Of a stretch of DNA of 64,000 nucleotides, positions 12,426 to 24,600 are shown piece by piece (position 1 is the stretch's first letter; each line of letters starts with the position of its first letter). Position numbers and translations under genes: made by a program. This DNA comes from Heliocidaris erythrogramma. Its lineage: Eukaryota; Echinodermata; Echinoidea; Camarodonta; Echinometridae. The notes beneath the pieces were generated by a model. The model was not told the origin of the DNA, made no database searches, and was given only the letters and a program-made list of their open reading frames with translations. Where the stretch lies: the NCBI GenBank assembly GCA_025617745.1, contig CM046855.1, forward strand, positions 16,337,880 through 16,401,879, read 5' to 3'.

Positions 12426-15215
12426 ACTTGTAAACATTGGTGCAATCATAGCTAACAGAAGCAGTGGCAGATTTAGGGGGGGGGGGGGGCACATCTGGCC
12501 CGTACCCCCACCCTTTTTGGAAGAAAAATGTGCATTGTGCCTCCCTTTTTAGAACGGAAACCTTTCTATTATATGATAATTGTATTGTTTGTTATACAGT
12601 ATACTATATATTGATGATTCAAGCAAAATTTGCATTTGAAAAATGTAGTTAATTGAAAATTGGGAGATGAAACGTTTTTATTTTCAACAAATCATGTGAA
12701 CTACTGAGAATCCATGAAATAAATGTACAATCAGGAACAACATCTAATAGCACAACTCTCTGTCTCAGCTAGTTGTGATTCAAATGGAAAAAAACAACAA
12801 CACCAAATCCATGCATGAGCAGGGGAAAAATGATTGTCTTTCAATTACATGTATTTTTCTTTTGTTGGGGGGGGGGGGGGGGGTAAACTATGGTTTCATT
12901 ACATGTTACAGGTTTTTAATAATTACTGAATTTCTTTTCTGTTTGTATTGCTGAAAGAAGAAAAAAATATTCTAGTGTGCTTGCACTTCCTTTATACAAT
13001 GACTGGAAGGCATTCTATGCAATGCATTTTGTTTAGCCTCTGCTGTAAAAAGAAAGTGCGAATTGTAATTCTTTAGTTATCAGACAAGTATAATAATGAT
13101 TAACAATTATTAACAATCTTGTGAAATGAAATTTAAATTTGGGTTTATTGGAATCACTGTGACAAAATACAAAATTTGTATTTCATATTTAATAATAGGT
13201 TAACTATTATGTATGTATAAACTGTACTTCAAAAAAACATGTTTATAGACTTGATAAATAATTGTCGATTTTTTTTCTTCATTCATAACCAGAATATTTA
13301 TATAAATAAGGATTCACAACTTCAACAAACACCTGAATATTTTTATACAACTTGTTAAATGTCATCAATTTCCAATTTGGTTTTTAGCAGAAAGAAAAAA
13401 CAAAAAATCCACTCAGTATTATTCACCCGCTTGTACCTTATTTGGGTTATTTAGAGTTTCGCTCTAATAGAAGACCTCAAAAAAGTGCTCTCCAAATGTC
13501 AACATAAGATATGATTGCTTATATCATGTTTGTGCAGAAATATAATTTGATATTTTCGAATCATTGATAATGAAGAAGGTGAGAATGAAAAAAGTGAGAC
13601 AGGGGGAAAAGGATACAGAAACATATGAAGGAATTTTATTTAATACTGGATCTACGATTATATATGGTGTGTTCTCATGAAAGTGAATATACATGTTATG
13701 TAAATTTTGATCAAGAAATTATATTATATTTGTATAGCTAATTTGTGTTAAGATACTATTTAAGATCATGATGTGCATAGAACAACTAAAAAATGGTTGA
13801 CAATGACAAATGTATTGAAATTGTCCCCCAGATAGACAATTATGTTACTATACATGTAATTTGTATACTAATATTTGTTATAATATTGGTAATGTTTTTT
13901 GAGGTATTGATTTGCTATTAAGCAGATATTCCACTAAATGTAATGCACATGGTTTGTTTGTTAAAATGTATACATACACAGAGGTGGGGTTGTGTCTTCA
14001 TTTCAGGAAAATGGACCTTGTGTGTTTACTGGAACTATGCTTGACTCACTGTAAGCACATTCTCTCTCTCTCTCTCTCCCTTTCCCTCTTTCTTTCTGTC
14101 TTTTCTTTTCTTTTATCAAAATCATTTCATTTGTATTTCCCATAAAATAGAGTAACTTTTCTTTAACATGCAGCTTTCATCTTTCTATTGTAAGGGATAT
14201 TCAGCACGTCTCCAATAAAGATGCATGATACCTATGTCACGAACAGCTCGGTGTTTCACTCAGTCCTATGTGAATATTGTTTACTGAGAGGGGATGTGAG
14301 AGAGTTCCAGAGAGAGAGGGGGAGGGGGTGGAAATAATTATAGTTCTAATAGTCATTGAGAAATATTAAGAGAGCAATAGCGGGGGACAGGAGAGAGAAA
14401 GTGATGTGGAGATTTGAGAAAAGATAAGAGAAGCAAAGAAATAATGATATAGATAGAGAACGGGGGAGGGGCAAAGATCAGGGCACATCCAAACTTTTAA
14501 AGGGGCGGGGCACACACAGAAAATACCTGACAATCAAACAGAAGAAAAATTTAAAAAAGATGAATGCTCGGAAACCATTACCCTATTAAACCCATACTTC
14601 TGATGAAATAACGCCCAGAGCAATTGTCACAGAAGCAAATGCCGGATCACCGCTTAATTAAAACAATGAACTGATTCTATTATTATATTCTATTATTGAC
14701 CATAGACGATCCGCCCTTTTCTTACTGAGAGAATTTTGAAGGTTTGGCGAAAATTTGTCGCCTCCCCCTCCACTGAGCAACTTTTCGAGAAGCTGGCGAG
14801 AACCAAAAAAATAGGGTCTACTTTTTGACAAACTTTCATTTGCGTGCCCCCTCTTTTTACTCAATCCTGGATCCGCCCCTGATTTCATATTATCAATATT
14901 TCATTCTGCCAAGAAAAAACCAACAAATCGGTGAATCCAAAATAAACAGAGTTCAAGAGAAGTCAAATGGATGTCGGGGAAAAAATAACTTGATTAACTA
15001 AATAACTATAACCCGAAGTTCATATTTTCTTTTCCAATCCATCTAACTTTACGTAGCATAAAAATGTATCTCTCCCCTAAATGTTGGTTACCTCATTTAT
15101 AATTATAAGTCTCTATACTAATTTCAATTACTACATAGGCTACACATTCGTTACACATGCGTTTCATGTCATTTTTATTTAAAAAACATGATTACCTTTC
15201 AAGTTTTAGGAATTT

Positions 15216-15222
15216 TGTTTAC
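15216..15222 (-). promoter_or_regulatory. Fox-family-like site (TGTTTAC)
   Basis: TGTTTAC is the reverse of GTAAACA, which fits the forkhead consensus RYAAAYA. It lies about 460 bp before the BBOF1 start codon. FoxJ1 controls motile-cilium genes, so it is a candidate site, but such a short motif is common by chance. Confidence 0.3.
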
Positions 15223-15286
15223 GTGTGTCAGTTAATACTACTACAAATCGCGTTATCAGTAATAAAGTACGCATGCGCGAAATGCT

Positions 15287-15417
15287 AAAATCGCACAGTG
15301 TGAGACATGCATCGCAGATCCTGTGGTAGCCTGCGATGGCCTGCGATATCGCTTTGCATCGCATCGCATCGCATCGCAAGTGATCGCTTGAAAAATCGCA
15401 CAGTGTGAGGCGGGCTT
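15287..15417. mobile_element. GCGAT-rich element, copy 2
   Basis: Left end ATCGCACAGTGTGAGAC and right end ATCGCACAGTGTGAGGCGGG are related. The right end is the inverse of the start of the element at 8332. A (GCATC)n run lies at about 15356-15379. It sits just upstream of the BBOF1 promoter. Confidence 0.55.
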
Positions 15418-15462
15418 AAGAGAGAGCTCCAGAGGATCAGCTCAGACAGATACTCGACAGTG

Positions 15463-15475
15463 GTTGCCAAGCGAC
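15463..15475 (+). promoter_or_regulatory. X-box-like RFX site upstream of BBOF1
   Basis: GTTGCCAAGCGAC fits the degenerate X-box RYYNYY-N(1-3)-RRNRAC with a one-base spacer. It is 205 bp before the BBOF1 ATG. RFX factors binding X-boxes drive ciliary genes in animals, which suits a basal-body gene. Binding is not shown. Confidence 0.5.
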
Positions 15476-15571
15476 GGGCGCGGGTTGTACACTGACATTT
15501 CGCTGCTACTCAATTCTGCGTAATGCAGGGTTTACTAGCAGTGCGTGTACGTACGTGTACGTGTACATACG

Positions 15572-15578
15572 TATATAA
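15572..15578 (+). promoter_or_regulatory. TATA-like box of BBOF1
   Basis: TATATAA about 100 bp before the start codon, implying a short 5' UTR of about 75 bases. Positional evidence only. Confidence 0.35.
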
Positions 15579-15679
15579 ACTAAACTAACGCAGTAAAGCG
15601 AAATTAAAAACATCAAATGGCAATGGAATAGTCAATTTTCCTTGTAATTTCTTCATTTTCTGACGACAGAAGAAATACG

Positions 15680-18600
15680 ATGCCTAAAAAAACGAAGAAA
15701 GGAGGAAAGGGGAAAGGCAAGGGAAAGGGGAAGAAAGGGTAAGTTTGATACTACATGATAACACACGATAGAAAGCAAACTTCGCTGTGCATAATTTGAT
15801 TATAATTGTCCCACATATTGAAATCTGTGTCGTAATCACTGTTGAGTGTTGGGGTTACACTTTTCCTAGTCTCCCCCTAACAAGTTAGACCACATCACTC
15901 ATAGGTACATTCCTATACTTCGTGTGTATAATGTAGGCAGTCATACACCTCATCTTTTTAAAACACCACTGCACAAAAGTCACCAATATTCACTCAAAAT
16001 CGGCATTTAATTTTCAAAAACCGACCCCAAAATATCCAAGAAATACAATAAATTCAACTCACCAATGTTGGAAAAGATATTTACAAAAATGAAATCCGCA
16101 ATTTACTGTTGATTCTCGCGAAACGAGCTATCGGAGTCATTGTGTACATTTCCTGGTCGCCGCGGGCGCTGACATCTCCCCAAAAGAGTTTTGTCCTCAA
16201 AAATTCGGTCCCTATGGCGTACACGGAAAAGTTCCGATTTTCTGTGTGCGCGATCGTAAAGATCGATGTGCCCTTGCGATCCCGAGTTTCTTCGTGGACA
16301 AAAATTATATTGGCCGATTTTAGTCTAAGACATCGGCAGTTTGTAAACAACACGCGATCGCGAAACAAATCGGCGGGGATTTCTCCGGTTTTGGACAAGA
16401 TTTTGACTTTGGATTTTGCTGTAAATATCAAAAGTTCTTCCTAACGGCCATTTGAGGTAGGAGTGAGATTTTTAAGGGCTGAATTTGAAAGCAAGTATTT
16501 AAAATATTTATCTTATTTTCCCCCCCATACCGGCGCGATGGGTTCGTCGATCTCCTACGAAGACCTGAAAGGGCCAAACTGACGACGTAAAAAAATAAAA
16601 AATATTACGTACGTACGTAATAATTACTACGTACGTACGTAATATTTTTTATTTTTTTACGTCGTCAGTTTGGCCCTTCCAGGTCTTCGTATAATAGCTT
16701 GTGTGCGTAACATTCTGCGTACGTATCTACGGTGCGTAACCATGTAGAGCGGCCTCACTAGTGCGCAACATTATTGAGAGCAGTCGTGATCCGTATGGAG
16801 ATGTGGGCAACAAGTACCAAAAAGAGAGCTGTAAATGTAAGTTTTTATAACTTTCTACATTTTGTATCTTAACGAACTGATAACTTAAAATCTAAAGAAT
16901 GATACTTAAGTATTAGTTTGCCCACAAAAACATCAATTTCAAACAAAATTACATCTGTATCCCCAATACCCAGTATACACACATGTATATGATTCTAATG
17001 GTCAATATGACCATTGCTTGCTGATGTGCCTCAAATGGCCGTTAGGAAGAACTTTTGATATTTTCAGCAAAATCCAAAGTCAAAATCTTGTCCAAAACCG
17101 GAGAAATCCCCGCCGATTTGTTTCGCGATCGCGTGTTGTTTACATACTGCCGATGCTTAGACTAAAATCGGCCAATAAAATTTTTGTCCACGAAGAAACT
17201 CGGGATCGCAAGCGCACATCGATCTTTACGATCGCGCACACAGAAAATCGGGACTTTCCGTGTATGCCATATAGGGACCGAATTTTTAAGGACAAAACTC
17301 TTTTGGGGAGATGTCAGCGCCCGCGGCGACCAGGAAATGTACACAATGACTCCGATAGCTCGTTTCGCGAGAATCAACAGTAAATTACGGATTTGATTTT
17401 TGGAAATATCTTTTCCAACATCGGTGAGTTGAATTTATTGCATTTCTTGGATATTTAGTGGTCGGTTTTTGTAAATTAAATGCCGATTTTGAGTGAATGT
17501 TTGTGACTTTTGTGCAGTGGTGTTTTAAAAAGTTGAGGTGTAGGACTGCCTAAATTATACACACGAAGTATAGGAATGTAGCTATGAGTGGATTAGGCCT
17601 AGGCTCTATACTTAAACGAACATGTTCAACTTACCAATTTGACTGTTTTATTCCTTTTTCAGGTAATTCAGGGTCCATTTTCTCCGTTTGAAAATCTTCC
17701 AGCCGTATTCAAACTGTTATAGTGTGTAACTGTAAGTCAATGTGTATTCGGTTTGCACAGCAGAGTGATACGGCCGTTTCTGTCTCTAAGTGAAGAGCTA
17801 ACGAACGAGAGATAGAATTTTCGGTCTACACTTTTCCGTTTCCAAACAGAGTCCTGCAGACAAGAAGGCTTATTTCCTACCTTATGACAGGCAGTTTTAA
17901 TCAGATAACATAGTTAAAGCAGGCTCTAGATCTAGATCTGTACCAATCGGTGAAAACCCACTAATTTTGTGTGTGAATCTTAACATGTCTAACTTAGTCT
18001 TACTTAGATTTAGATTATCCAAAGCCAAGGCAACGGCAATGACGACAGACGTAACAAACATCTGCCATGATCTAGGCATCGTTTCATCAAACCGTCATAA
18101 GTACAAGTTCGCCGACATCCCATTGAAACGCGTGTTAATTTTAATACACGCTTTTCAATGGGATGTCGGTGAGCTTGTACTTATGACTGTTTGATGAAAC
18201 GCTGCCCTGATTCTGAAGTTACTTCCTGGGCGCTTGGGCCAGCCGCCAGGGCTGAAGTCTGAACATTACAAAGTCAATCTCTTTTTAAAATCAGATTAAG
18301 AACTGACAGAAATTCCACTTCAACAGTAGAAGTTAGATCTGACTCAAAAAAGAAAGTACTATATCTTTTGTTTGCACGCACACCCTTGCATGCAGAGTTT
18401 ATGTTGGGGGACCGAGGAAGCCAATGCAAATGCGAAGCCAACAATGCCCGTGACACAGTGCCAATGAAGACTTGAAGCACTTCTGACTTTGCATAGTGAA
18501 TAGTGGTGGTTTCCTCAACCTAAAACCCTAGTAAACTAAAAAAATTATGAAAAAAGCTCAATTCCGGGTCAGATGTGCAGAATTGATGCGAGCTCAAGCT

Positions 18601-21600
18601 ACGATTGTGATGGTTTCAGGAAAAAAAACATAGAAATTTATCGAGACCTAAAGTCTACTGTTGGTCATTATGTAACTGATATTTTATATATGGTAATTTT
18701 AAGTTTATGATTTTTTTTTCTTCACAAATTCGTACAGAAAAAAGAGTTCTAATGATTCTAAGAAGTTCTCTGATGGAGCCTTAGCCCAAGCTAACACTAG
18801 ACTGTGGGAGTCCAGGCTAATAGCAACAGAAAATGCCAGGCAAGAGTTCCGTGAAGAAGCTAAGAGGCTAGCACTTCAGAATGAGTCGCTGCAGAAGAAC
18901 ATGCAGGTCTCTGAAAGGGATACTATTGAAGTCATCACCTATCTTAAGAAGGAAGATCAAACTAAAGAAGATTTGGTAAGTGTTTGAAACACCAAAAAAA
19001 AAGTTTTTGTACTAAAGCCCACTTCATCAATAATGCCATACATGTATTTCTATTTAAAGTTAATATCTTTGCCACTTGTCTTTTGTCATTTTTAATTGAA
19101 ACTTATGAAACTTTATGCAAACAAGCTTGACATATTCTCGGTAACAAAATGACACTTATGTTTTACCAAGCACAAGTATTATGAGCCTTGATAATATACC
19201 TGTTGAGTTGGACAAAAATAGATACATGTATATTTGCATGACTAGAAAATGGTTAAGCTGTCTTATGGCTGCCATAAATATAAATTTGCAAATATGTTTG
19301 CATTATATTTTAGCTACACCAGTTATGATATATTTGAAATGTTATTACTTTCTTTCTTCTTGAACAGATTTCAAAGTTGCAAAAGCAGTTGAAAGACACA
19401 AGAAGAGAATCAAGGAAAGAGAAGCAACAAATTGTGAGTATGGATAATGATGAAACAGACTGATTCATTATCTCCAAATCCTGAACAGCATAAGACATAT
19501 CTAATAACATGATTTATGACAGTATATTCCTCTTGCTTACATGGTTTATAAGTACCAGAGCTGTAATATTTGGAAAAAAAATTGTGAAAATGTTATGCTG
19601 TAAAGACTGAGAAGTTTTTGAAGTACAATATTCAATCATTTTCATAGTATCAATATGTAGTGCTCATATTTAAGTTCAAACAAACAACTTATTTGTGCTG
19701 CATGTGATATATATGTTTAAGACAATGGTTATCAATTTAATCACACTTTTTCCTGCTAATTAAAGAGAAGGTTGAGTTCTGGGAGAGGTGAAAAATAATT
19801 TTGTGAGCTTTCTCATTCTCTTATGTCAGTTTAGAAGAACATCATGCTAGAAATGTCCCCTGAAAATGATAGCTCTTCAAATGCCCTCATATTCGAAATA
19901 TGAAGAGGAATATCTGAAATGTTTGGGCCGAACATTCATGCTACTTGTGTGTGCAGTCCCATATACCCATTTCTGTGTGCAGTACATGTGCCTTTCAGCA
20001 AGATTGGGTCTATTTCTTATCATTTTGATGATTCCAAATCCATCCAGTATTAAAGAATTCTTATGTGGACATGATCAACCTTTCCCAATTGCTTTGAAAC
20101 AGTTTCTTTCACAATGAAATCGCATGACCAGAACTCAACTTTATCTTTAAAGCACTTCTGAAGACAATGCTCTTTGTTCCCATTTCAGATCGAAGACTTC
20201 ACAGAAAGGTTTCATCAGTTAGAGCAGGCTCTTACAGATAAAACTGAGGAAGTGAAGATGATGCAGAGTGAACTCAAACTTGTCAAAGAATTCAGGAGAA
20301 AGAGAGGGCAGATGCAGAAAGAACTTGATGAGGTATAAGGGTCAGCTAGTATTCATCCATTTGTGTAACAAAACTTGTTGTTTTATCCTCTTGCTGACTT
20401 GAATATCTTAAAAGAACTAAATTTCTTTCCTGTTAAAACATAATTCCTTCAAAACGAAAAGATATATCATTCATGAATATGAACTTATATCCTCTTTTAT
20501 TTGATAGTAGCATTACAAATACTAATATAGTATCAACTTGTGGAATTGCATATGAGGATGGTTGAAAGTATGTTTTTTAATGAAAGAAAAGAAATATAGT
20601 TGATGGTAAACATCTTAAGTCCATATACCATGATAATGGATGAGAAGAAAACTAGTTATATTCTGTGCAAACGCTTGCTTGCACTGGGCGTTGTGGCGTG
20701 CGCCTGTAATCCAGCTACCAGTGGAAGTTATAAACTGATTCAGCGGACCCAGGTTCGAGACTGAGTCACGTCTTTCGGATGGTGACGTTAAAGGTCGGTC
20801 CCAGACGTAAATAATCATATCTGATTGATACACGTCTGTAAAAACCCAATTACACACACACACACACACACGCTTGCACCTAGAAGGGGTCTTTAGTTCA
20901 GAAAGATATTTTCTTTCAGCATTGTATTAATTTTGTAATGTTTTTGATATTATTTGCAGATCAAAGAAGAGATGTTCCTTACTAACAAGGAGCACCAAGA
21001 ACAGCTCCAGAGGATGGAGCATAAATTCTTTGAGGAGAAGATTCGGCTCCAGCAGGAGGCCAGCCAGAAAATTGCTGAGCTGGCTGAAAGAGCTCACACC
21101 GAGGCCATCAGGTTTGTTTTAGTTTGGTATTTTTAAAATTGATTTTCCAGTGTAAAATGATTCATTATCTTGAATTTCAATGAAAGGTTCATTCTTATCC
21201 TATTATCTTATCTTATTTACAGTTGTCCGAGGCATAGTAAATACCTAGCAGGAATTGTGCGAGCTCTTGAAATATACATTGTAACTAAGCTAAAGTAGAT
21301 GAAATATTTGAGCACCTTGAGTGCTACTGTGCCTTAGATATGAGCCCTATACAAGAATCCAATCTTTCTATTTTATAAAACTATAAATTTGAATGGAAGC
21401 ATTGTAAATGCTCCTATTATCAAATGTTTAACTAGATTTCCAAAATTACATTCTGTTTTAGCTACCAATCAGGGTGGTAATGTAATTAGGTCGAATTAAG
21501 ACCATTTGTATTTGTAATTACGTATTATTGAACAAGTTACTGTTTTTGTGTAATTCTTGAAGCTTCACTCATACAATATACACTGACGGAGATAATTATA

Positions 21601-24600
21601 ATTTTTTGAAAATTAATGTAGCTATTTGAATACAAAATACTATGTTGCAGGTCTATTAATTATTAGATTTTGCTTTTGAATTTGTAGATATATAACACCT
21701 TCAGCAAATATTAATTTTGTTGTATTTTTTCATCCTCCGTAGCAACCTTGATGAAACCACTCGGTCAGTGTACAAGGAAAATGTGCGTCTGACCGAAGCA
21801 TTGAACTACCATGTGAAGGAAGCAGATGAGCTTAGAGCAGAGAAAGAGAAGTTATTGAAGGAGAACAGTCAGGTCAAGGGTGATAGAGAGCTTCAAGATC
21901 AACTCATTCAGGAGAAAGTTATTAGCAGCAAGAAACAAAAGAAGCAAATCAATGAGGTATGTAAATTTCGGGGATAATGATATAGAGAAAAGAAGTGATG
22001 ACTGATGAACAATATTCAGTTATGGTAGACTTGGAATTCCTTCCATGTATTTCAATTTTTGGGGAAAGGAATTTTTTAGTTAATCCTTGGAAAAACATTC
22101 TGAAAATTTAAGGAGAATGAATAATGTTGTCAAAGAATTCCGATACAACTGCCAATTGTAGCACACCTAAAACCACAAGTTTTTAAGATTCGTCTTGTAT
22201 TTTATCATATTTGTAACAAAGTAAGATGTTGTTGTTTGTAACTTGATGATAATAGTTTTTGTGATTCGCTAGTGGAACTGTATAAATTTGTTAGCTTAAA
22301 CTTTGCTCCCTCGACCAATACCCTACGTATCATACGTTATATTTTCTGTGATGAGTAGCTGTTATGGTTTGACGATAGTAATCTTTTCATCCAAGTTTTT
22401 CCATCTAATCGAGTCAAATTACAGAGTTCCTTCATTCCATTACCATGTCTCTTCTTTCTTCCCACATAAAGTTTGTATATTCAGCATGAAATCAATGTAA
22501 TGTTTCTTCCAGGGCAATATTGTCCCCAGCAGGTCCTCTTTACTATCAGTAACAATGCCATCTAATATTTGTTTTTCCTTACAGCTTCAAGAGAAAGTGC
22601 AGAGTTTAGAGACATCGTTGAGTCATGTTGTAAAGGAGTTTGAGAGAGAGCAGAAGTCTAGCCAACATATGGCCAGCATCGAATCCGAGTCTAGTAAGGT
22701 AGAGATAGCTAAGCTCATGAGGACAGTTGATATGCAGACCAAGGAGATGAACAAAGTCAAGAAGTTAGCCAAGACCATCCTGGATCAGGTAAGTGTTGTT
22801 CTGTTTTTGCTGAAAGGATTGATTCAGATATGTCTGTCTAAATTTTTTTTCATAAACATTGGGGACAAACGCATTGCACATTGATCTCCATATGACACAC
22901 AGTAAATTAAAAAATGAAGGTTTGGTCGGGAGGCACATTTTGTGTATTTCTTGTTTTTGTGAGTGTGCTCAGATATTTTTCAAAAGTGAGAATCATTTAC
23001 CATTTTCTTCTTGTTTTTGAACTGCTAAAGGGAATTGCGATAAAGGTGAAAGTTAAAAAAAAGCTTGCTTTCCTTGTTAGTTCTCAGATCTTGCCGAGTG
23101 TTTGCAATGACAGACTATAGATCGATGCGTATGTCTGAAAAAGAACAAGAAAATGGCTGGACTTGTAATGTTAACTGCTGTCTTCTAAAGAAAAGTTGAA
23201 CATTACATAGTCTGCCCCCTTTCCTACTGCTTTAAACAGTTCCACTTGTTTCAGCAATAGCATATAATGATTTGATTTTCTCAACAGAGGACTGAAATGG
23301 AGCAGTTTTTCTTGGATTCTCTTGAGATGGTGAAGAAGGAGATTGTAGCAAACCAAGCCAAGTATCTTCGTGATGCAGCCGTAGCATACCAGAAGAAGAT
23401 GATGGATGCCCATACTGGCAAGAAAGACTACCCTCGGATCAGGACATTCAATCAAACAGACAGCAGCACTAACAGTGTGTTTGCAGACCTCAAGGCAGCA
23501 GAGACTTGGTGAGGGATCAAATAAAATCTTCCAATATTTGTAAAGCTAAAGCGTTCTTAGAAAGTATATTTGTTGTGTTAAATGGATTTGGGACAAAGTT
23601 TTGAAGAGTGTATTGGCTGGATCCCAAATCTGGACCCAAACTAATGCTGTATGATAAAGTAAGGTTGAGCAAGTTATGACAAGTGTAATTCATGTAGCAA
23701 TACAAATAACTTGTCCTTGGTTATTTACATTCAAAATTGTATTTTAACCTTGGTGTAGTAACTGCACCTTAAATTCGACTGTTTAACTTTTAGAATGGTT
23801 ACAACCTTGTATATAGGCGAGTATAGATGTCAATATTTAAAGGTGAAGTCCACCCTGATTACAAGTTGGTTTTAAAAACTGGTCAGTGAAGGTTTGAGCG
23901 ATAAGAAATAACAAAGTAATGCATTTTTGAAGTTATAATCAATCAAACACTAATTGGCAACTCTGTGACTTATCTTGCGAGCTCCTCTCCCATTTTGCCC
24001 TGTACCACAAAAATCATTAATTTCCATTTTCTCTAAATAAAATATATAATCATACATGCACCTTAGATAAAATCATTGCGCATATACACAAAAACTGTAA
24101 GAAACAAATCTATTCTTTTGTGAAAAACTAAGAAAATGCGCATATACACATAAACTGTAAGAAACAAATCTATTCTTTTGTGAAAAACTAAGAAAATGAA
24201 AATTTATGTAAGTTTTTGTACTGATCAAATGGGAAAGGAGCTTGCAAGATACATATTGGAGTTGCCAATTTGTGTCTGATTGATTACAACTTCAAAATTA
24301 ATTACTTCCTTATTTCTTATTGAATTTTGCTCAAACCTTTACTAATCTGTTTCATTTTTCTGCCTTTATTCGAACAACAAAATGCCAGGGTGGACTTTCC
24401 CTTTAAAGAGGGTTCTGGTCATGAGATTGAATTGTGAAAGAAACTGTCTCAAAGCAATTGGGAAAGGTTGATTATATGGCACATAAGAATTGGTGTATGC
24501 TGTAAGGTCTTGGAATCACCAAAATGATAAGAAATTGACTCAATCCTGCTGAAAGTCAAATGCACCGAAATGTGTATACGGGACTACACACAAATGTTCG

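Larger units (their letters stand above)
12044..15280. other. Intergenic, repeats only
   Basis: AT-rich, with poly-C near 12107, poly-G at 12477-12489 and 12867-12883, a CT run near 14062, GA-rich sequence at 14290-14470, and a fragment at 14658-14888 whose minus strand resembles dispersed repeat sequence containing GGATCC. No supported exons. Confidence 0.45.

Noticed and set aside
13912..14145. Possible exon near 14007-14048 (AG before, GTAAGC after)
   Set aside because: Short, not LRR-like, phase does not connect with the LRR segments, and no motif.
14658..14888. 76-codon minus-strand frame
   Set aside because: Looks like translation of a dispersed repeat (poly-G and GGATCC-containing), not a gene.
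16081..17396. Frames of 110-121 codons in the foldback arms
   Set aside because: Present as mirror copies in both arms with no known motif; they follow from CpG-rich repeat sequence rather than coding.
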